A stretch of DNA of 64,000 nt from CBDAQA01 sp965198865 (GCA_965198865.1 CBDAQA010000025.1:868001-932000), one strand, 5' to 3'; shown: positions 24,428-34,783, counted from the stretch's first letter. A program made the numbers and translations. Notes: generated by a model not told the origin, from the sequence alone.

Positions 24428-25240
24428 ATGTCCACCTCCGGCCCGCCCGACTTTGAGATCGCCGCCCTGCGTAAGAAACAGCAGGCGCAGTGGAACCCGC
24501 TCGCGCACGGGACCGGCACGCCGTGGGAGGACCGGGCCACCGTCGGCACGGTCGGCGGGTTCCTCAAGACCTGCGTGGCCAGCATGGTCGGGCCGCGCAA
24601 GCTGGTCGACCGCATCCGCCGGCCGGAGACGACCAGCGACGTCCGGCCCTTCGTCATCGGCTGCGGGGCGTTCTGGGGACTGTCGGCCGCGGGTCACGTC
24701 GTCTGGGCCCTGCACCACAAGGCCAACCACCCCGAGCTGCTGGACAAGAAGACCGCCCTCGAACTGGACACCGGGAGCTTCAACAACCTGTGGTTGGCCA
24801 TCGACGTCGTCGCCTCGCTGGCTGGGGTCGCCGTCGGCATCACGCTCCTGTGGATGTTGTTCACGGCCATCTACAACCGGCTCGTGGCGGAGGAGGCCAA
24901 GAACGTCAAGCTGCCGGAGCCGCTCATTGCGAACGTCGTGGGTTACGCGTTTGGCCCGTCCCTGCTGGCGGTGATCCCCGTGGTCGGCCCGCTGGTCGCG
25001 GCGGTGCTGATGCTCTTCTCGTTCATCGCCGTCGGCGGGAGCGGCCGGCTTCGGCTGCGGATGTCGGCGGCCGTGATCGACGCCGTCCTCGGGTTCCTGG
25101 CCGTGCTCGCGATCGCCAGCGCTGGGTCGGGCGTGCTGTACCTGGCCAGTGACCGGCTCATCCCGTCGGCCGTCCCAACCGTGGAGAAGACCAACAACGA
25201 CGCGAACCGTCCGGCCATCCGGTCGTCGCTCGACAAGTGA
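24428..25240 (+). CDS. Multi-span membrane protein, Yip1-like topology
   Basis: This 270-residue protein has a soluble N-terminus of about 75 residues ('EIAALRKKQQAQWNPLAH' and 'PRKLVDRIRRPETTSDVRPF'), then about five membrane helices between residues 78 and 245, and a short tail. Topology and the aromatic N-terminal region resemble YIP1-domain proteins, but I would not assign the family firmly. The next gene overlaps the stop by 4 nt (ATGA), so the two are coupled. GACAAT lies 7 nt before the ATG. Confidence 0.62.
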   Translation: MSTSGPPDFEIAALRKKQQAQWNPLAHGTGTPWEDRATVGTVGGFLKTCVASMVGPRKLVDRIRRPETTSDVRPFVIGCGAFWGLSAAGHVVWALHHKANHPELLDKKTALELDTGSFNNLWLAIDVVASLAGVAVGITLLWMLFTAIYNRLVAEEAKNVKLPEPLIANVVGYAFGPSLLAVIPVVGPLVAAVLMLFSFIAVGGSGRLRLRMSAAVIDAVLGFLAVLAIASAGSGVLYLASDRLIPSAVPTVEKTNNDANRPAIRSSLDK

Positions 25241-25953
25241 AACGCCGCGCCGCCCTGCTCGCCCGCATCCGGCGTCGCTACGCCACCGTGACCGACCCGG
25301 TCGCGTTCGGGCCGGTGCGCTTCTCGTTCACCCGCGTGGCCGACCCCAACCGCGTGCTGGACGAGGTGGCCGCCGAGGAGGACCGCCGCGAGCGGACGAC
25401 CGGCCTGCGCCACCAGGAGCCGCTGCACCTGCCCTACTGGGCCGAACTGTGGGACAGCGGCGGCGGCGTGGCCGCGTTCATGGTCAACCGGCTCACGACC
25501 GACCTGGCCGGCCGGTCGGTGCTGGACCTGGGCTGCGGGCAGGGGCTGTTGGGTTGCGTGGCTGCGGCGCTGGGCGCGCGGGTGGTGTTCGCCGACCTCG
25601 AGGCCCCCGCCCTGCTATTTGCGCAGCTGAACGCCACCCCGCTCGGGCGTCGCACGGTCGCCCGCCGGGTCGATTGGCAGCACGACAATCTCGGCCGACG
25701 GTTCGACGTCATCCTCGGGGCCGACATCCTGTACGACCGCAAGCAGTGGGCGCACCTCGAGCCGTTCTGGCGCGCCCACCTGAGCGACGGTGCCCAAGTG
25801 CTGCTCGGCGAGCCCGGCCGACCGACCGGCGGGATGTTCCTCGATTGGCTGAAGGGGAAGGGGTGGACGGTCGACGAGTCCGAACAGGCCGTGCCGACGC
25901 GGGCGCAGCCGATCCGGATCTTTCAGTTGCGGCGCGCGTCAACCATTTGTTAG
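25237..25953 (+). CDS. Class I SAM-dependent methyltransferase
   Basis: This 238-residue protein has a Rossmann-type SAM site: motif I 'VLDLGCGQGLLGCVAAALGA', then 'VVFADLEAPAL', motif IV-like 'FDVILGADILYDRKQW' and a later strand 'AQVLLGEPGRP'. The form 'DILYD' after 'hPYWAELWDSG' is that of the METTL21/PrmA-like protein methyltransferases. The substrate is not known. The start codon overlaps the stop of the membrane protein gene upstream, indicating an operon. Confidence 0.78.
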   Translation: MKRRAALLARIRRRYATVTDPVAFGPVRFSFTRVADPNRVLDEVAAEEDRRERTTGLRHQEPLHLPYWAELWDSGGGVAAFMVNRLTTDLAGRSVLDLGCGQGLLGCVAAALGARVVFADLEAPALLFAQLNATPLGRRTVARRVDWQHDNLGRRFDVILGADILYDRKQWAHLEPFWRAHLSDGAQVLLGEPGRPTGGMFLDWLKGKGWTVDESEQAVPTRAQPIRIFQLRRASTIC

Positions 25954-26004
25954 ACCCCGGCTTCGCCGGGTTCTGGAGACCCCGCAGAGCGGGGGGCCAA
26001 CGGA
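25954..26004. repeat. Double hairpin of the 'CYAACGGA' repeat family between convergent genes
   Basis: Two adjacent hairpins, CCCCGG-cttcg-CCGGG (25955-25970) and CCCCGC-aga-GCGGGG (25980-25994), are followed by GGCCAACGGA. It resembles the units at 1304-1354 and 37236-37265. It lies between the methyltransferase and nuoN, which point at each other, and is a likely two-way terminator. Confidence 0.65.
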
Positions 26005-26007
26005 CGG

Positions 26008-27486
26008 TCACGGCGTCACCACGACCGCCACCGGCGGCTTCGGCGATGCGGCCGCCATCAACGGCCCGGCTGCGATGAACATCACGCCGACGGCCAGGGC
26101 GCACGCCGTGCCAAGCACCAGGCCGACGCGCTCCCAGCGGTCGCCGGCAACGATCTTCGTGGAGCTGAGGAACATCAGCCGGATCAGGCGGAAGTAGTAG
26201 AACGCGCTCACGACCGTGTTCATCACGACGACCGTCAACAGCGCCGTGCCCAGCGGCCCGCCGCGGGACAGGACGACGAGCACGCCGACCTTGGCCCACA
26301 GCCCCCCCGCCGGCGGCAGGCCGATCAGGCTGACCAGGCAGACCAGCATCGACCCGGCCAGCAGCGGCGACGCCCGGCCGAGCCCGGCGAAGGCGTCGAC
26401 CGCCTCGCTGCCGGTGCGCGTGACGACGGCCGCCGTGACGGCGAACGCGCCGAGGTTGGTCACCGCATAGACCGCCAGGTAGGCCAGCACCGGTCCCTGC
26501 GCCCCGCTAGGCACGGCCATCGCGCACAGCATGTAGCCGGCCTGTGCGACCGAGCTGTACGCCAACAGTCGCTTGACGTTGACCTGTGACAGGGCGGCCG
26601 CATTACCAACGGTTGCTGTGATCGCCCCGAGCAGGCCCAGCACGACCGGCAGCGCCGTCGCGACCGGGGCCATCGCCTGCACGACGCGCAGCAGGAGCAC
26701 CAGCCCCGCCCCCTTGCTGGCGACGGACAGGAAGGTCGTCACCTCGATCGGTGCGCCCTCGAAGACGTCGGGCACCCAGAAGTGCAGCGGCACGGCGGAT
26801 GCCTTGAACAGCCCGCCGGCGCACAGGCCGACCAATCCCACGCTCAGCACGACCGAACCGGGGTGACGCGCCAGGACCTGCAGTTGGAGCGACCCGGTCA
26901 GCCCGTAGAGGAACGACAGCCCGTAGGCCATGACGGCGCCGACGACGGCGCCGAACAGGACGTACTTGAGGGCCGCCTCGGCGGCGCGGCGGCTGCCGGT
27001 GCGGACGCCGGCCAGCGCGTAGCTCGGCAGGCTGGCGAGGGCGAGGGCCAGCAACATCATCAGCAGGTTGTTCGTCGCCCCCATCAACGACAGCCCCAGC
27101 GTCGCCCCGAGCAGCAGCACGAGGAACGGCGGGCCGCCCTGGTCGCCGGAGGCCTTGCGCGAGTGGCCCATCCACAGCACGACGACGCCGGCGACGAACG
27201 GCAGCAGGATCAACTGCCACGCCGCGGCGAGCCCATCGGCGACCAGCATGCCGCGGAGCGGTTCGAGGCCGGACGTCGCCTCGCCCCAGCTGAAGATCAA
27301 CGAGAGCATCGCCAGGCCGAGCGCCGCCAGCGTGGCGACGCCGCAGGCGAAGTTGGGCTTGCGGACGGCGAACGGCACGAGCAGGTTGGCGACGATGCCG
27401 CCGACGAGCCACAGCTCGGCCGCGAACGGCCGCAGCTCGGCCGCGGACGGGAGGTACGGGACGCCGATGGGCACCGAGGCGGTCAC
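26008..27486 (-). CDS. nuoN: NADH-quinone oxidoreductase subunit N
   Basis: This 492-residue antiporter-like subunit of complex I has about 14 membrane spans. The conserved core is present: 'KASAVPLHFWVPDVFEGAPIEVTTFLSVASKGAGLVLLLRV' around the proton-pumping Lys, 'VNVKRLLAYSSVAQAGYMLC' and 'AGLGRASPLLAGSMLVCLVSLIGLPPAGGLWAKV'. The GTG at 27486 is preferred; TACGTT lies 9 nt upstream, and the TTG further up gives a hydrophilic extension that the family does not have. nuoN is normally directly behind nuoM. Here about 2.6 kb with two opposite-strand genes separate them, so nuoN must have its own promoter. Confidence 0.92.
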   Translation of the reverse strand: MTASVPIGVPYLPSAAELRPFAAELWLVGGIVANLLVPFAVRKPNFACGVATLAALGLAMLSLIFSWGEATSGLEPLRGMLVADGLAAAWQLILLPFVAGVVVLWMGHSRKASGDQGGPPFLVLLLGATLGLSLMGATNNLLMMLLALALASLPSYALAGVRTGSRRAAEAALKYVLFGAVVGAVMAYGLSFLYGLTGSLQLQVLARHPGSVVLSVGLVGLCAGGLFKASAVPLHFWVPDVFEGAPIEVTTFLSVASKGAGLVLLLRVVQAMAPVATALPVVLGLLGAITATVGNAAALSQVNVKRLLAYSSVAQAGYMLCAMAVPSGAQGPVLAYLAVYAVTNLGAFAVTAAVVTRTGSEAVDAFAGLGRASPLLAGSMLVCLVSLIGLPPAGGLWAKVGVLVVLSRGGPLGTALLTVVVMNTVVSAFYYFRLIRLMFLSSTKIVAGDRWERVGLVLGTACALAVGVMFIAAGPLMAAASPKPPVAVVVTP

Positions 27487-27601
27487 AGCCCGGCGAACGT
27501 AGCATGGGCGAGGGGGCGGTGCCAGCGCTGGCAAAGGTCGGTCAGATCAGCCGCATCAGCGAGCACCGCCCACAAGATACGTCTGGGCGGTCGTAGCCTG
27601 T

Positions 27602-27641
27602 CGTGATCGACGCTCGCAGGGATCAGGAAGTGCGGAAAGCC
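27602..27641. repeat. Left copy of a 40-bp degenerate direct repeat flanking the ATPase cassette
   Basis: The 40 bases align without gaps to 29993-30032 with 30 identities, including an unbroken CGTGATCGA at the left end and AAGCC at the right end. Weaker similarity continues for some 10-20 nt on both sides. The two copies have the same orientation and bracket the two genes at 27721-29939. Confidence 0.6.
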
Positions 27642-27720
27642 CAATACAGCGCGTAAGAGCGGCGAATGGCCGAGCACACAGGGTCCGCCATTCCCCTCCA
27701 TCTGTGGTAATCTGCGTGGA

Positions 27721-29271
27721 ATGCTCACCCGGCTCAAGGTGCACGGATTCAAAAATTTGCTGAACGTTGACGTCTGGTTCGGGCCCTTCACGTGCATTGC
27801 GGGCACCAACGGGGTTGGCAAGTCAAACCTGTTTGACGCGATCACGTTTCTTCGTCGGCTTGCATCGGAACCACTCTTGGACGCAGCTCTAGCTGTCCGC
27901 GGCGACGACACGTCCGGCCGCAGAGCGGGGAGTCTACGGAGCCTATTTTCGCAGACCCCTACGGGGCGACTTGAGCAGATGCGATTTGAGGCCGAGATGA
28001 TCGTTCCTCGCGTGGCCGTCGATCAGCTCGGGCAAGAGGCGAAGGCGACCAGCACGCTGCTGAGCTACGTCATCGAACTGCGTTTTGTCGACGGTGGAGT
28101 TGGCCCTGGTCACCTCGAGGTGGAACACGAGCAACTGGAATATATCGCCACGAACAACGCGCGTGCAGCCGAACACCTGCCCTTCCTGATGGGCGGCGAC
28201 GTTTGGCGCGATAGTTGGCTGGTAAAAAAGGCTGCCAAGGGGAGAAAGAAAGGTGCCAAGAGCACCAGTACGACGGGGAACTCGCGGAGTGCCGCGTTGA
28301 TCTCGACGGTCAACATCAATGATCGCCGCGTCATCAATGTTCACCAGGAGAATCGGTCGGGTGTCCCTCAACAACGCTTGGCGGCTACGCTACCCAGGAC
28401 CGTTCTGTCATCGATCAACGCGGCGGAGGCACCAACCGCGGTCGTCGCGCGACACGAGATGGCGAACTGGCGGCTGCTGCAATTTGAACCCACCTCCCTG
28501 CGATCGACCGATGACCTGAACCTGCGCGGGCCCGTCGTGATCGATGAAGTTGGCAATCACATGCCGGCGGCCCTGAATTACCTTGTCTCCCGACGCGAGG
28601 GTGATGGCGGCGTCCCAGATGTCAGGGCGACCATCGCGGCGCGTCTCGCCGAGCTGGTGGATGACGTGACGGACGTGCGGGTCGAGGCCGATTCAAAACA
28701 AGAGTTGTTGACGTTGTTCGCCACGCTCCGGGACGGAACCGAACATCCTGCAAGGTCGCTGTCAGACGGGACACTCAGGTTCCTCGCATTGGCGATCATC
28801 GAGCAATTGCCACAGTCGAGCGGCCTGTTCTGCCTGGAGGAGCCGGAGAACGGCATCGCCCCAGAACGTGTGGCCGCCATGTTGGACTTGCTACAGGCCA
28901 TCCCGACAGACCCAGACGAGCCCGTCGACGAAATTGAGAACCCCATGCGGCAAGTGATCGTCAACACCCACTCTCCGGAGGTGGTGATGCGGGTTCCCGC
29001 CGATAGCCTGATCGTCGCCGAGCGCTCTCAGGCACGGGTCGGCGATAATCATATCGCGACCGTCCGTTTTGCCGGACTCTCGGACACCTGGCGGACCCAG
29101 TCCCGAACGGACGCGCCCGCACTGATGCCGAGAACGTCGCTTGGCAAACTGCTCGGTTATCTCAATCCAATTTCCCGCGAAGAGTATGCAAAGCCGTTGG
29201 CGGGCAGACACCGCAGGGTTCTCGATCGTGATGACGTACGGCAGTTGCTGTTGTTCGACCTGAAGTCGTGA
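27721..29271 (+). CDS. AAA ATPase of the SMC/RecF-like (AAA_15/AAA_21) type
   Basis: This 516-residue ABC-class ATPase has Walker A 'GTNGVGKS' (28-35), the ABC signature 'SLSDG' (346-350), Walker B 'LFCLEE' (369-374) and the H-loop 'NTHSP' (H417). The N-terminal 'LTRLKVHGFKNL' is the usual first strand of OLD/RecF-like ATPases. The 180-residue middle holds the variable arm, with a basic stretch 'KKAAKGRKKGAKS'. The C-terminal TOPRIM nuclease of OLD proteins is absent; a TOPRIM-like protein is encoded next, with a one-base overlap. Base composition is visibly lower in GC than the nuo genes on both sides. TAATCT lies 7 nt before the ATG. A defence role is inferred from this architecture, as in PARIS and OLD/Gabija-type systems. 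Confidence 0.82.
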   Translation: MLTRLKVHGFKNLLNVDVWFGPFTCIAGTNGVGKSNLFDAITFLRRLASEPLLDAALAVRGDDTSGRRAGSLRSLFSQTPTGRLEQMRFEAEMIVPRVAVDQLGQEAKATSTLLSYVIELRFVDGGVGPGHLEVEHEQLEYIATNNARAAEHLPFLMGGDVWRDSWLVKKAAKGRKKGAKSTSTTGNSRSAALISTVNINDRRVINVHQENRSGVPQQRLAATLPRTVLSSINAAEAPTAVVARHEMANWRLLQFEPTSLRSTDDLNLRGPVVIDEVGNHMPAALNYLVSRREGDGGVPDVRATIAARLAELVDDVTDVRVEADSKQELLTLFATLRDGTEHPARSLSDGTLRFLALAIIEQLPQSSGLFCLEEPENGIAPERVAAMLDLLQAIPTDPDEPVDEIENPMRQVIVNTHSPEVVMRVPADSLIVAERSQARVGDNHIATVRFAGLSDTWRTQSRTDAPALMPRTSLGKLLGYLNPISREEYAKPLAGRHRRVLDRDDVRQLLLFDLKS

Positions 29272-29939
29272 TGGACCACCCGCTGCGATCTACTCTGTTG
29301 GCAGAGGGGACGTCCGATCGGGCGCTCCTGCCGATCATCGCGCTCGCACTGGCAGCGAACGTGCACAACGGCGTGCAAATCGAGGAGACGAGACTAGTCG
29401 ATCACGCTCGACTTCCGCTGCGGATCAAGCGTGACCGCGGCGCGTGGGTACGGTCAGCCGTGGACGAATATCCTTGCGACGTGCTCTTCGTCCATCGTGA
29501 CGCTGATGCGGCAGGTCGGCCCAAACGCCTTGAGGAGATCGGTGATTGGTTGGCCCAGGCTTCGATCCCGCCCGATGCCGGCATCGGGGTCGTTGCACTG
29601 GTTCCTGTGCGGATGACGGAGGCTTGGCTGCTAGTCGAAGAGTCGTCAATACGCGCGGCCGCGTCGAACCCATGTGGAACCTCACCCCTCGAGTTACCAT
29701 CACTCAACACGCTCGAGCGACTAGCCGATCCTAAGTCGAACTTGGCGACCGCCCTGAAGATCGCCAGTGGTTTGCCGCCCGGACGCCTCAAGCGCAGCTT
29801 TGACGTGAATAAGGCGAGAGGACGGATCGCTGTGGCTAATCTCGCTAACTTGCGTCGACTTCAATCCTTCATAGCATTCGAAAAGGATGTCGCTGACACC
29901 TGCCTGACTCGGGGCTGGTCCGAATCCTCTCGCCCGTGA
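29271..29939 (+). CDS. DUF4276-type TOPRIM-like protein, partner of the ATPase
   Basis: This 222-residue protein begins at the ATG at 29271, which shares one base with the ATPase stop codon. A TOPRIM-like acidic set is visible: 'LLAEGTSDRALLPII' supplies E12, and 'CDVLFVHRDADAAGRPKR' supplies D77 and D79. 'MTEAWLL' and 'LKIASGL' further on are familiar from DUF4276 proteins, which occur next to AAA ATPases. The family assignment is by eye. TOPRIM folds in OLD, GajA and AriB carry nuclease or toxin activity, so this would be the effector of the pair. No transposase or integrase accompanies the genes. Confidence 0.68.
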   Translation: MDHPLRSTLLAEGTSDRALLPIIALALAANVHNGVQIEETRLVDHARLPLRIKRDRGAWVRSAVDEYPCDVLFVHRDADAAGRPKRLEEIGDWLAQASIPPDAGIGVVALVPVRMTEAWLLVEESSIRAAASNPCGTSPLELPSLNTLERLADPKSNLATALKIASGLPPGRLKRSFDVNKARGRIAVANLANLRRLQSFIAFEKDVADTCLTRGWSESSRP

Positions 29940-29944
29940 GTCGT

Positions 29945-30067
29945 GTAGGGCGGGCACTGTCCGCCAACAAATTCCAGTTGGGCGAAGCCCTTCGTGATCG
30001 ATCGATGCAGAGAACAGGAAAGGCGGCAAGCCGCCGCAGCGTGTAGTGGCGGACAGTGACGTTCTAC
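29945..30067. repeat. Repeat block closing the cassette; contains the right 40-bp direct repeat
   Basis: The outer arms (29945-29966, GTAGGGCGGGCACTGTCCGC...; 30047-30067) are imperfect reverse complements, with the inner CACTGTCCGCCA word pairing perfectly. The block belongs to the same broad family as 13317-13370. Inside it, 29993-30032 is the right-hand direct repeat that matches 27602-27641. It fills the gap between the TOPRIM-like gene and the end of nuoM. Confidence 0.7.
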
Positions 30068-30071
30068 GAGT

Positions 30072-31682
<1,611 letters not shown>

Positions 31683-33863
31683 CTACCTCGACAGCGCGAA
31701 CGCGACGACCGCCGCGACGGCCGTCACCACGAACACGGCCAGCCCCGTGACGTACACGCGCACCCGGCCGGCCTGCGGCGCTCGCACGGCCTTGCCCAGG
31801 TCCAGCGCGAGCGACGTTACGCCGTTGACGGCCCCGTCGACCACGCGGTGGTCGGCGGTGCCGGCCACGTTCGCCAGGCCGCGCACGGCGGTGGCGGTGC
31901 CGGTCACCACGGTATCGATCACGACCCGGTCGAACCATCCCGCCACCGCCGATGTCGCTCGGACCGACGATACCACCACGGCGAAGTAGAGCTCGTCGAA
32001 GAACATGCGGTGGTAGAGCCACGCGCGGGTCCACTTGAACGGCGGGAACCGCAGAGCCATCCGGGCGACGCCCAGGCCGTTGGCGTAGATGGCGAAGGCG
32101 AGCACGATGCCGACCGCGTACCCCTTCCAGCCGACCCACGCGTCGGTCATGGCGTGACCCTCGGCGTCGGCGGCCTCGGCGGCGGTCACCCTGTCGGGCG
32201 TGGCGTCGGCGGGGCTGGCGGCCCAGGCGGTGTCGAACCCGGCGAACGCCGGGTCGAACTGCCGGCAGTAGGCGGTGTCCTCCTTGACCGCACCCTCCAG
32301 CATCTCCTGCACGTTCATGAACCGGCCGCTGATCACGGCGAGCATGGCCAGCACGATCAGCGGGCCCCACATGATGGGCGTCTCGCGCGCCCCGGCGTGC
32401 AGGCGGAGGTTCCGCGGGCGGCCCCAAAACGCCAGCGTCCAGCATCGCGTCATGTAGAACGGCGTGAGGTACGCCACCAACGCCGGGACGGCGAACAGCA
32501 GCCAGTAGGCGCGGGGATGGCCCTTTCGCACGGCCAGCGACGCGAACGCGCCGGCGTGGCCGAGGATCATGTCCTTGGAGTAGTAGCCGCTGAACCCGAA
32601 CCCGCCGAGCCCGACGCCCGACAGCGCGAACACGCCGACGGCGAACGTGACGGCGGTGACCGGAATCTTCTTCAGCAGCCAGCCGTACTGCGGCAGTTCC
32701 TGCTCGTGCTTGGCCGCCTGGATCACGCTGCCGGCGCCCAGGAACAGCAGCGCCTTGAAGAAGGCGTGCGTGACGAGGTGGAACAGCGACCCCACCCAGC
32801 TGCCGACGCCGATGCCCAGCACCATGTAGCCCAGCTGGCTCATCGTGCTGAAGGCGAGCACGCGCTTGATGTCGGTCTGGGCGACGGCGATCAGCGCACC
32901 CATGGCCAGCGTGACGCCGCCGACGATGGCGATGACGAGCTTGGCGTCGGGCGTGAGGATCGGAAAGACCCGCCCCAGCAGGTAGACGCCGGCCGCCACC
33001 ATCGTGGCGGCGTGGATCAGCGCCGACACCGGGGTCGGCCCCTCCATGGCATCGGCCAACCAGACGTGGAGCGGGAACTGGGCGCTCTTGCCGATCGCGC
33101 CGCAGAACAGGCCGAGGCCGGCGACGGTCAACCAACCGGCGGAGAACGTGGCGTGGTCCGGCAGGACGATCGATCCCCCCTGCCCGGCCCGGCCCAGCAG
33201 CACCCACAGGTGGGGCAGGGTCACGTTGCCCACCTGCCACATGAGGATGCCCATGCCGACCAGCAGCCCGACGTCGGCGATGCGGTTGACGATGAACGCC
33301 TTGATGGCTGCGTTGTTGGCGGAGCGCTTCTCGTACCAGAAGCCGATCAGCAGGTACGAGCACGCCCCCACGCCCTCCCAGAAGACCAGGACGTGCAGCA
33401 GCGTCCCGCCCAGCAGCAGGCCGAGCATGGCGAAGCAGAACAGGCCCAGGTAGGCGAAGAAGCGCGGGTACCGGCCGTCCTGCCGCATGTACCCGATGCT
33501 GAAGATGTGGATTAGCGTGGCCACCAGCGTGACGGTGGCGAACAGGGCGATGGTCAGGCTGTCGATGAACAGGCCGACGTCGAGCCAGCCCGAGCTGTCC
33601 TCGCCGATCGTGCCGACGGGCAGCCAGTGGACGGACATGACGATCGGCGCGACGCCGTACTGCCACTTGTCGCCGGCCGTTGAGCCGCCGACGTACCAGC
33701 TGATCATCGCCAGCATGGAGCAGACGAAGCTGCCGCCGATCATGGCCGTGGCGACGTACCCGGCCAGCGGGTTGCCGACCCGCCGGCCGATGGCGATCAG
33801 CAGGCCGAACGACACCAGCGGCAGCAGGGTCGCGGTCAGGAGTAGGTCGGCGGGGAGCGGCAT
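31683..33863 (-). CDS. nuoL: NADH-quinone oxidoreductase subunit L
   Basis: This 726-residue subunit is the longest complex I antiporter-like protein. It has 'FEGVGACSYLLIGFWYEKRSANNAAIKAFIVNRIADVGLLVG'-type sequence (written here only as the family landmark region around residues 145-190), 'KSAQFPLHVWLADAMEGPTPVSALIHAATMV', 'TDIKRVLAFSTMSQLGYMVLGIG' and 'THAFFKALLFLGAGSVI'. A long C-terminal part (about 560-726) contains the segments that form the lateral helix and the last anchor. A hydrophilic loop at about 525-575 ('KEDTAYCRQFDPAFAGF' to 'AADAEGHAMTDAW') is longer than usual. It abuts nuoM. Confidence 0.94.
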   Translation of the reverse strand: MPLPADLLLTATLLPLVSFGLLIAIGRRVGNPLAGYVATAMIGGSFVCSMLAMISWYVGGSTAGDKWQYGVAPIVMSVHWLPVGTIGEDSSGWLDVGLFIDSLTIALFATVTLVATLIHIFSIGYMRQDGRYPRFFAYLGLFCFAMLGLLLGGTLLHVLVFWEGVGACSYLLIGFWYEKRSANNAAIKAFIVNRIADVGLLVGMGILMWQVGNVTLPHLWVLLGRAGQGGSIVLPDHATFSAGWLTVAGLGLFCGAIGKSAQFPLHVWLADAMEGPTPVSALIHAATMVAAGVYLLGRVFPILTPDAKLVIAIVGGVTLAMGALIAVAQTDIKRVLAFSTMSQLGYMVLGIGVGSWVGSLFHLVTHAFFKALLFLGAGSVIQAAKHEQELPQYGWLLKKIPVTAVTFAVGVFALSGVGLGGFGFSGYYSKDMILGHAGAFASLAVRKGHPRAYWLLFAVPALVAYLTPFYMTRCWTLAFWGRPRNLRLHAGARETPIMWGPLIVLAMLAVISGRFMNVQEMLEGAVKEDTAYCRQFDPAFAGFDTAWAASPADATPDRVTAAEAADAEGHAMTDAWVGWKGYAVGIVLAFAIYANGLGVARMALRFPPFKWTRAWLYHRMFFDELYFAVVVSSVRATSAVAGWFDRVVIDTVVTGTATAVRGLANVAGTADHRVVDGAVNGVTSLALDLGKAVRAPQAGRVRVYVTGLAVFVVTAVAAVVAFALSR

Positions 33864-33914
33864 GGTCAGACGCGGGCAGGTTGAAACTGGCAGATCAGTC
33901 GGCGGTTGCCCCTG

Positions 33915-34268
33915 TCACTCTGCACCATGAACTCTGCGTTCTGCGTCCTCTTTCAGTTCCACTCCCCGGTCGATGTCGATCGAGCGGAAGTGGCGGTAGA
34001 AGTTGAGGAACACGGCCAGGCCTACGGCCGCTTCGGCGGCGGCGACGACGATCACGAATGCGGCGAACGCCTGGCCGTCGACCCGGGGTGAGCCCGCTGA
34101 GCCGGGGAAGCCGAAGCGGTTGAACGCGACGAGGTTCACGTTGGCGCCGTTCAGCATCAGCTCCACGCCCATCAGCACGCCGATCGCGTTCCGCTTGAGC
34201 ACGACGACGGCCAGCCCGGCGGTGAACAGGACGGCGGCGAGGACCAGGTAGTGCGGCAGGCCGATCAT
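33915..34268 (-). CDS. nuoK: NADH-quinone oxidoreductase subunit K with extended C-terminus
   Basis: This 117-residue subunit has three spans and the two buried glutamates needed for proton transfer ('LMGVELMLNGANVNLVAF' and 'AAAEAAVGLAVFLNFYR'). The start at 34268 overlaps the nuoJ stop by 4 nt (ATGA). The family is usually about 100 residues long. The extra tail ('DRGVELKEDAERRVHGAE') is encoded by DNA made of 'ACGCAGA' words that look like intergenic repeat sequence, so the original stop may have been replaced by a repeat insertion. Confidence 0.93.
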   Translation of the reverse strand: MIGLPHYLVLAAVLFTAGLAVVVLKRNAIGVLMGVELMLNGANVNLVAFNRFGFPGSAGSPRVDGQAFAAFVIVVAAAEAAVGLAVFLNFYRHFRSIDIDRGVELKEDAERRVHGAE

Positions 34269-34783
34269 GGTTGCGGCGGTGACCGCCGCCGACCGGCGGC
34301 CAGGTGGGCGGCGCCGACCAGGACCACCAGCAGCAGCACGCTGGCCAACTCGAAGGGGACAAGATAGTCGCCCAGCAACGCCTGGCCAAGCGGCTCGACG
34401 CCGGCCGAAGGCTCCGGCGGGGTGGGGCTTACCGGGAAGTGACCCCTCACGGCCAGCAGGACCAACGCCGCCAGCAGCACGGCCGACAGGACCGACGCGA
34501 CCGCCACCTCGCCGCGCGACGGCTCGTACCGCACCAGCGGCGAGGCGCTGGTCAGCATCACGCCGAACACGATCAGCACGAGGATGCCGCCAACGTAGAC
34601 GACCAGTTGCACGGCGGCGAGGAACTCGGCGTCGAGCAGGAAGTAGATCCCCGCCACGCCGGCCAGCGCGAAGAGCAGGAACACGGCCGCGCGGACGATG
34701 TCCCGGGCGACGGCGACGGCGACCGCGCCGAACGCGGCGACGGACGCGAAGAGGTAGAACAGGGTTGGCGTTGCCCAGGCCAT
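34265..34783 (-). CDS. nuoJ: NADH-quinone oxidoreductase subunit J
   Basis: This 172-residue subunit has five membrane spans. The third carries the conserved 'LVVYVGGILVLIVFGVML', the helix that holds a pi-bulge and moves during coupling in complex I. The N-terminal 'ARDIVRAAVFLLFALAGVAGIYFLLDAEFLAAVQ' is typical. It overlaps nuoK by 4 nt. Upstream of it one normally finds nuoI; here an 80-bp gap with a palindrome leads directly to nuoH. Confidence 0.93.
   Translation of the reverse strand: MAWATPTLFYLFASVAAFGAVAVAVARDIVRAAVFLLFALAGVAGIYFLLDAEFLAAVQLVVYVGGILVLIVFGVMLTSASPLVRYEPSRGEVAVASVLSAVLLAALVLLAVRGHFPVSPTPPEPSAGVEPLGQALLGDYLVPFELASVLLLVVLVGAAHLAAGRRRSPPQP

Noticed and set aside
27602..30032. 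Reading the cassette flanks as a classical IS or integron insertion
   Set aside because: No transposase, integrase, terminal inverted repeat pair or short target duplication is visible; only degenerate direct repeats are present.
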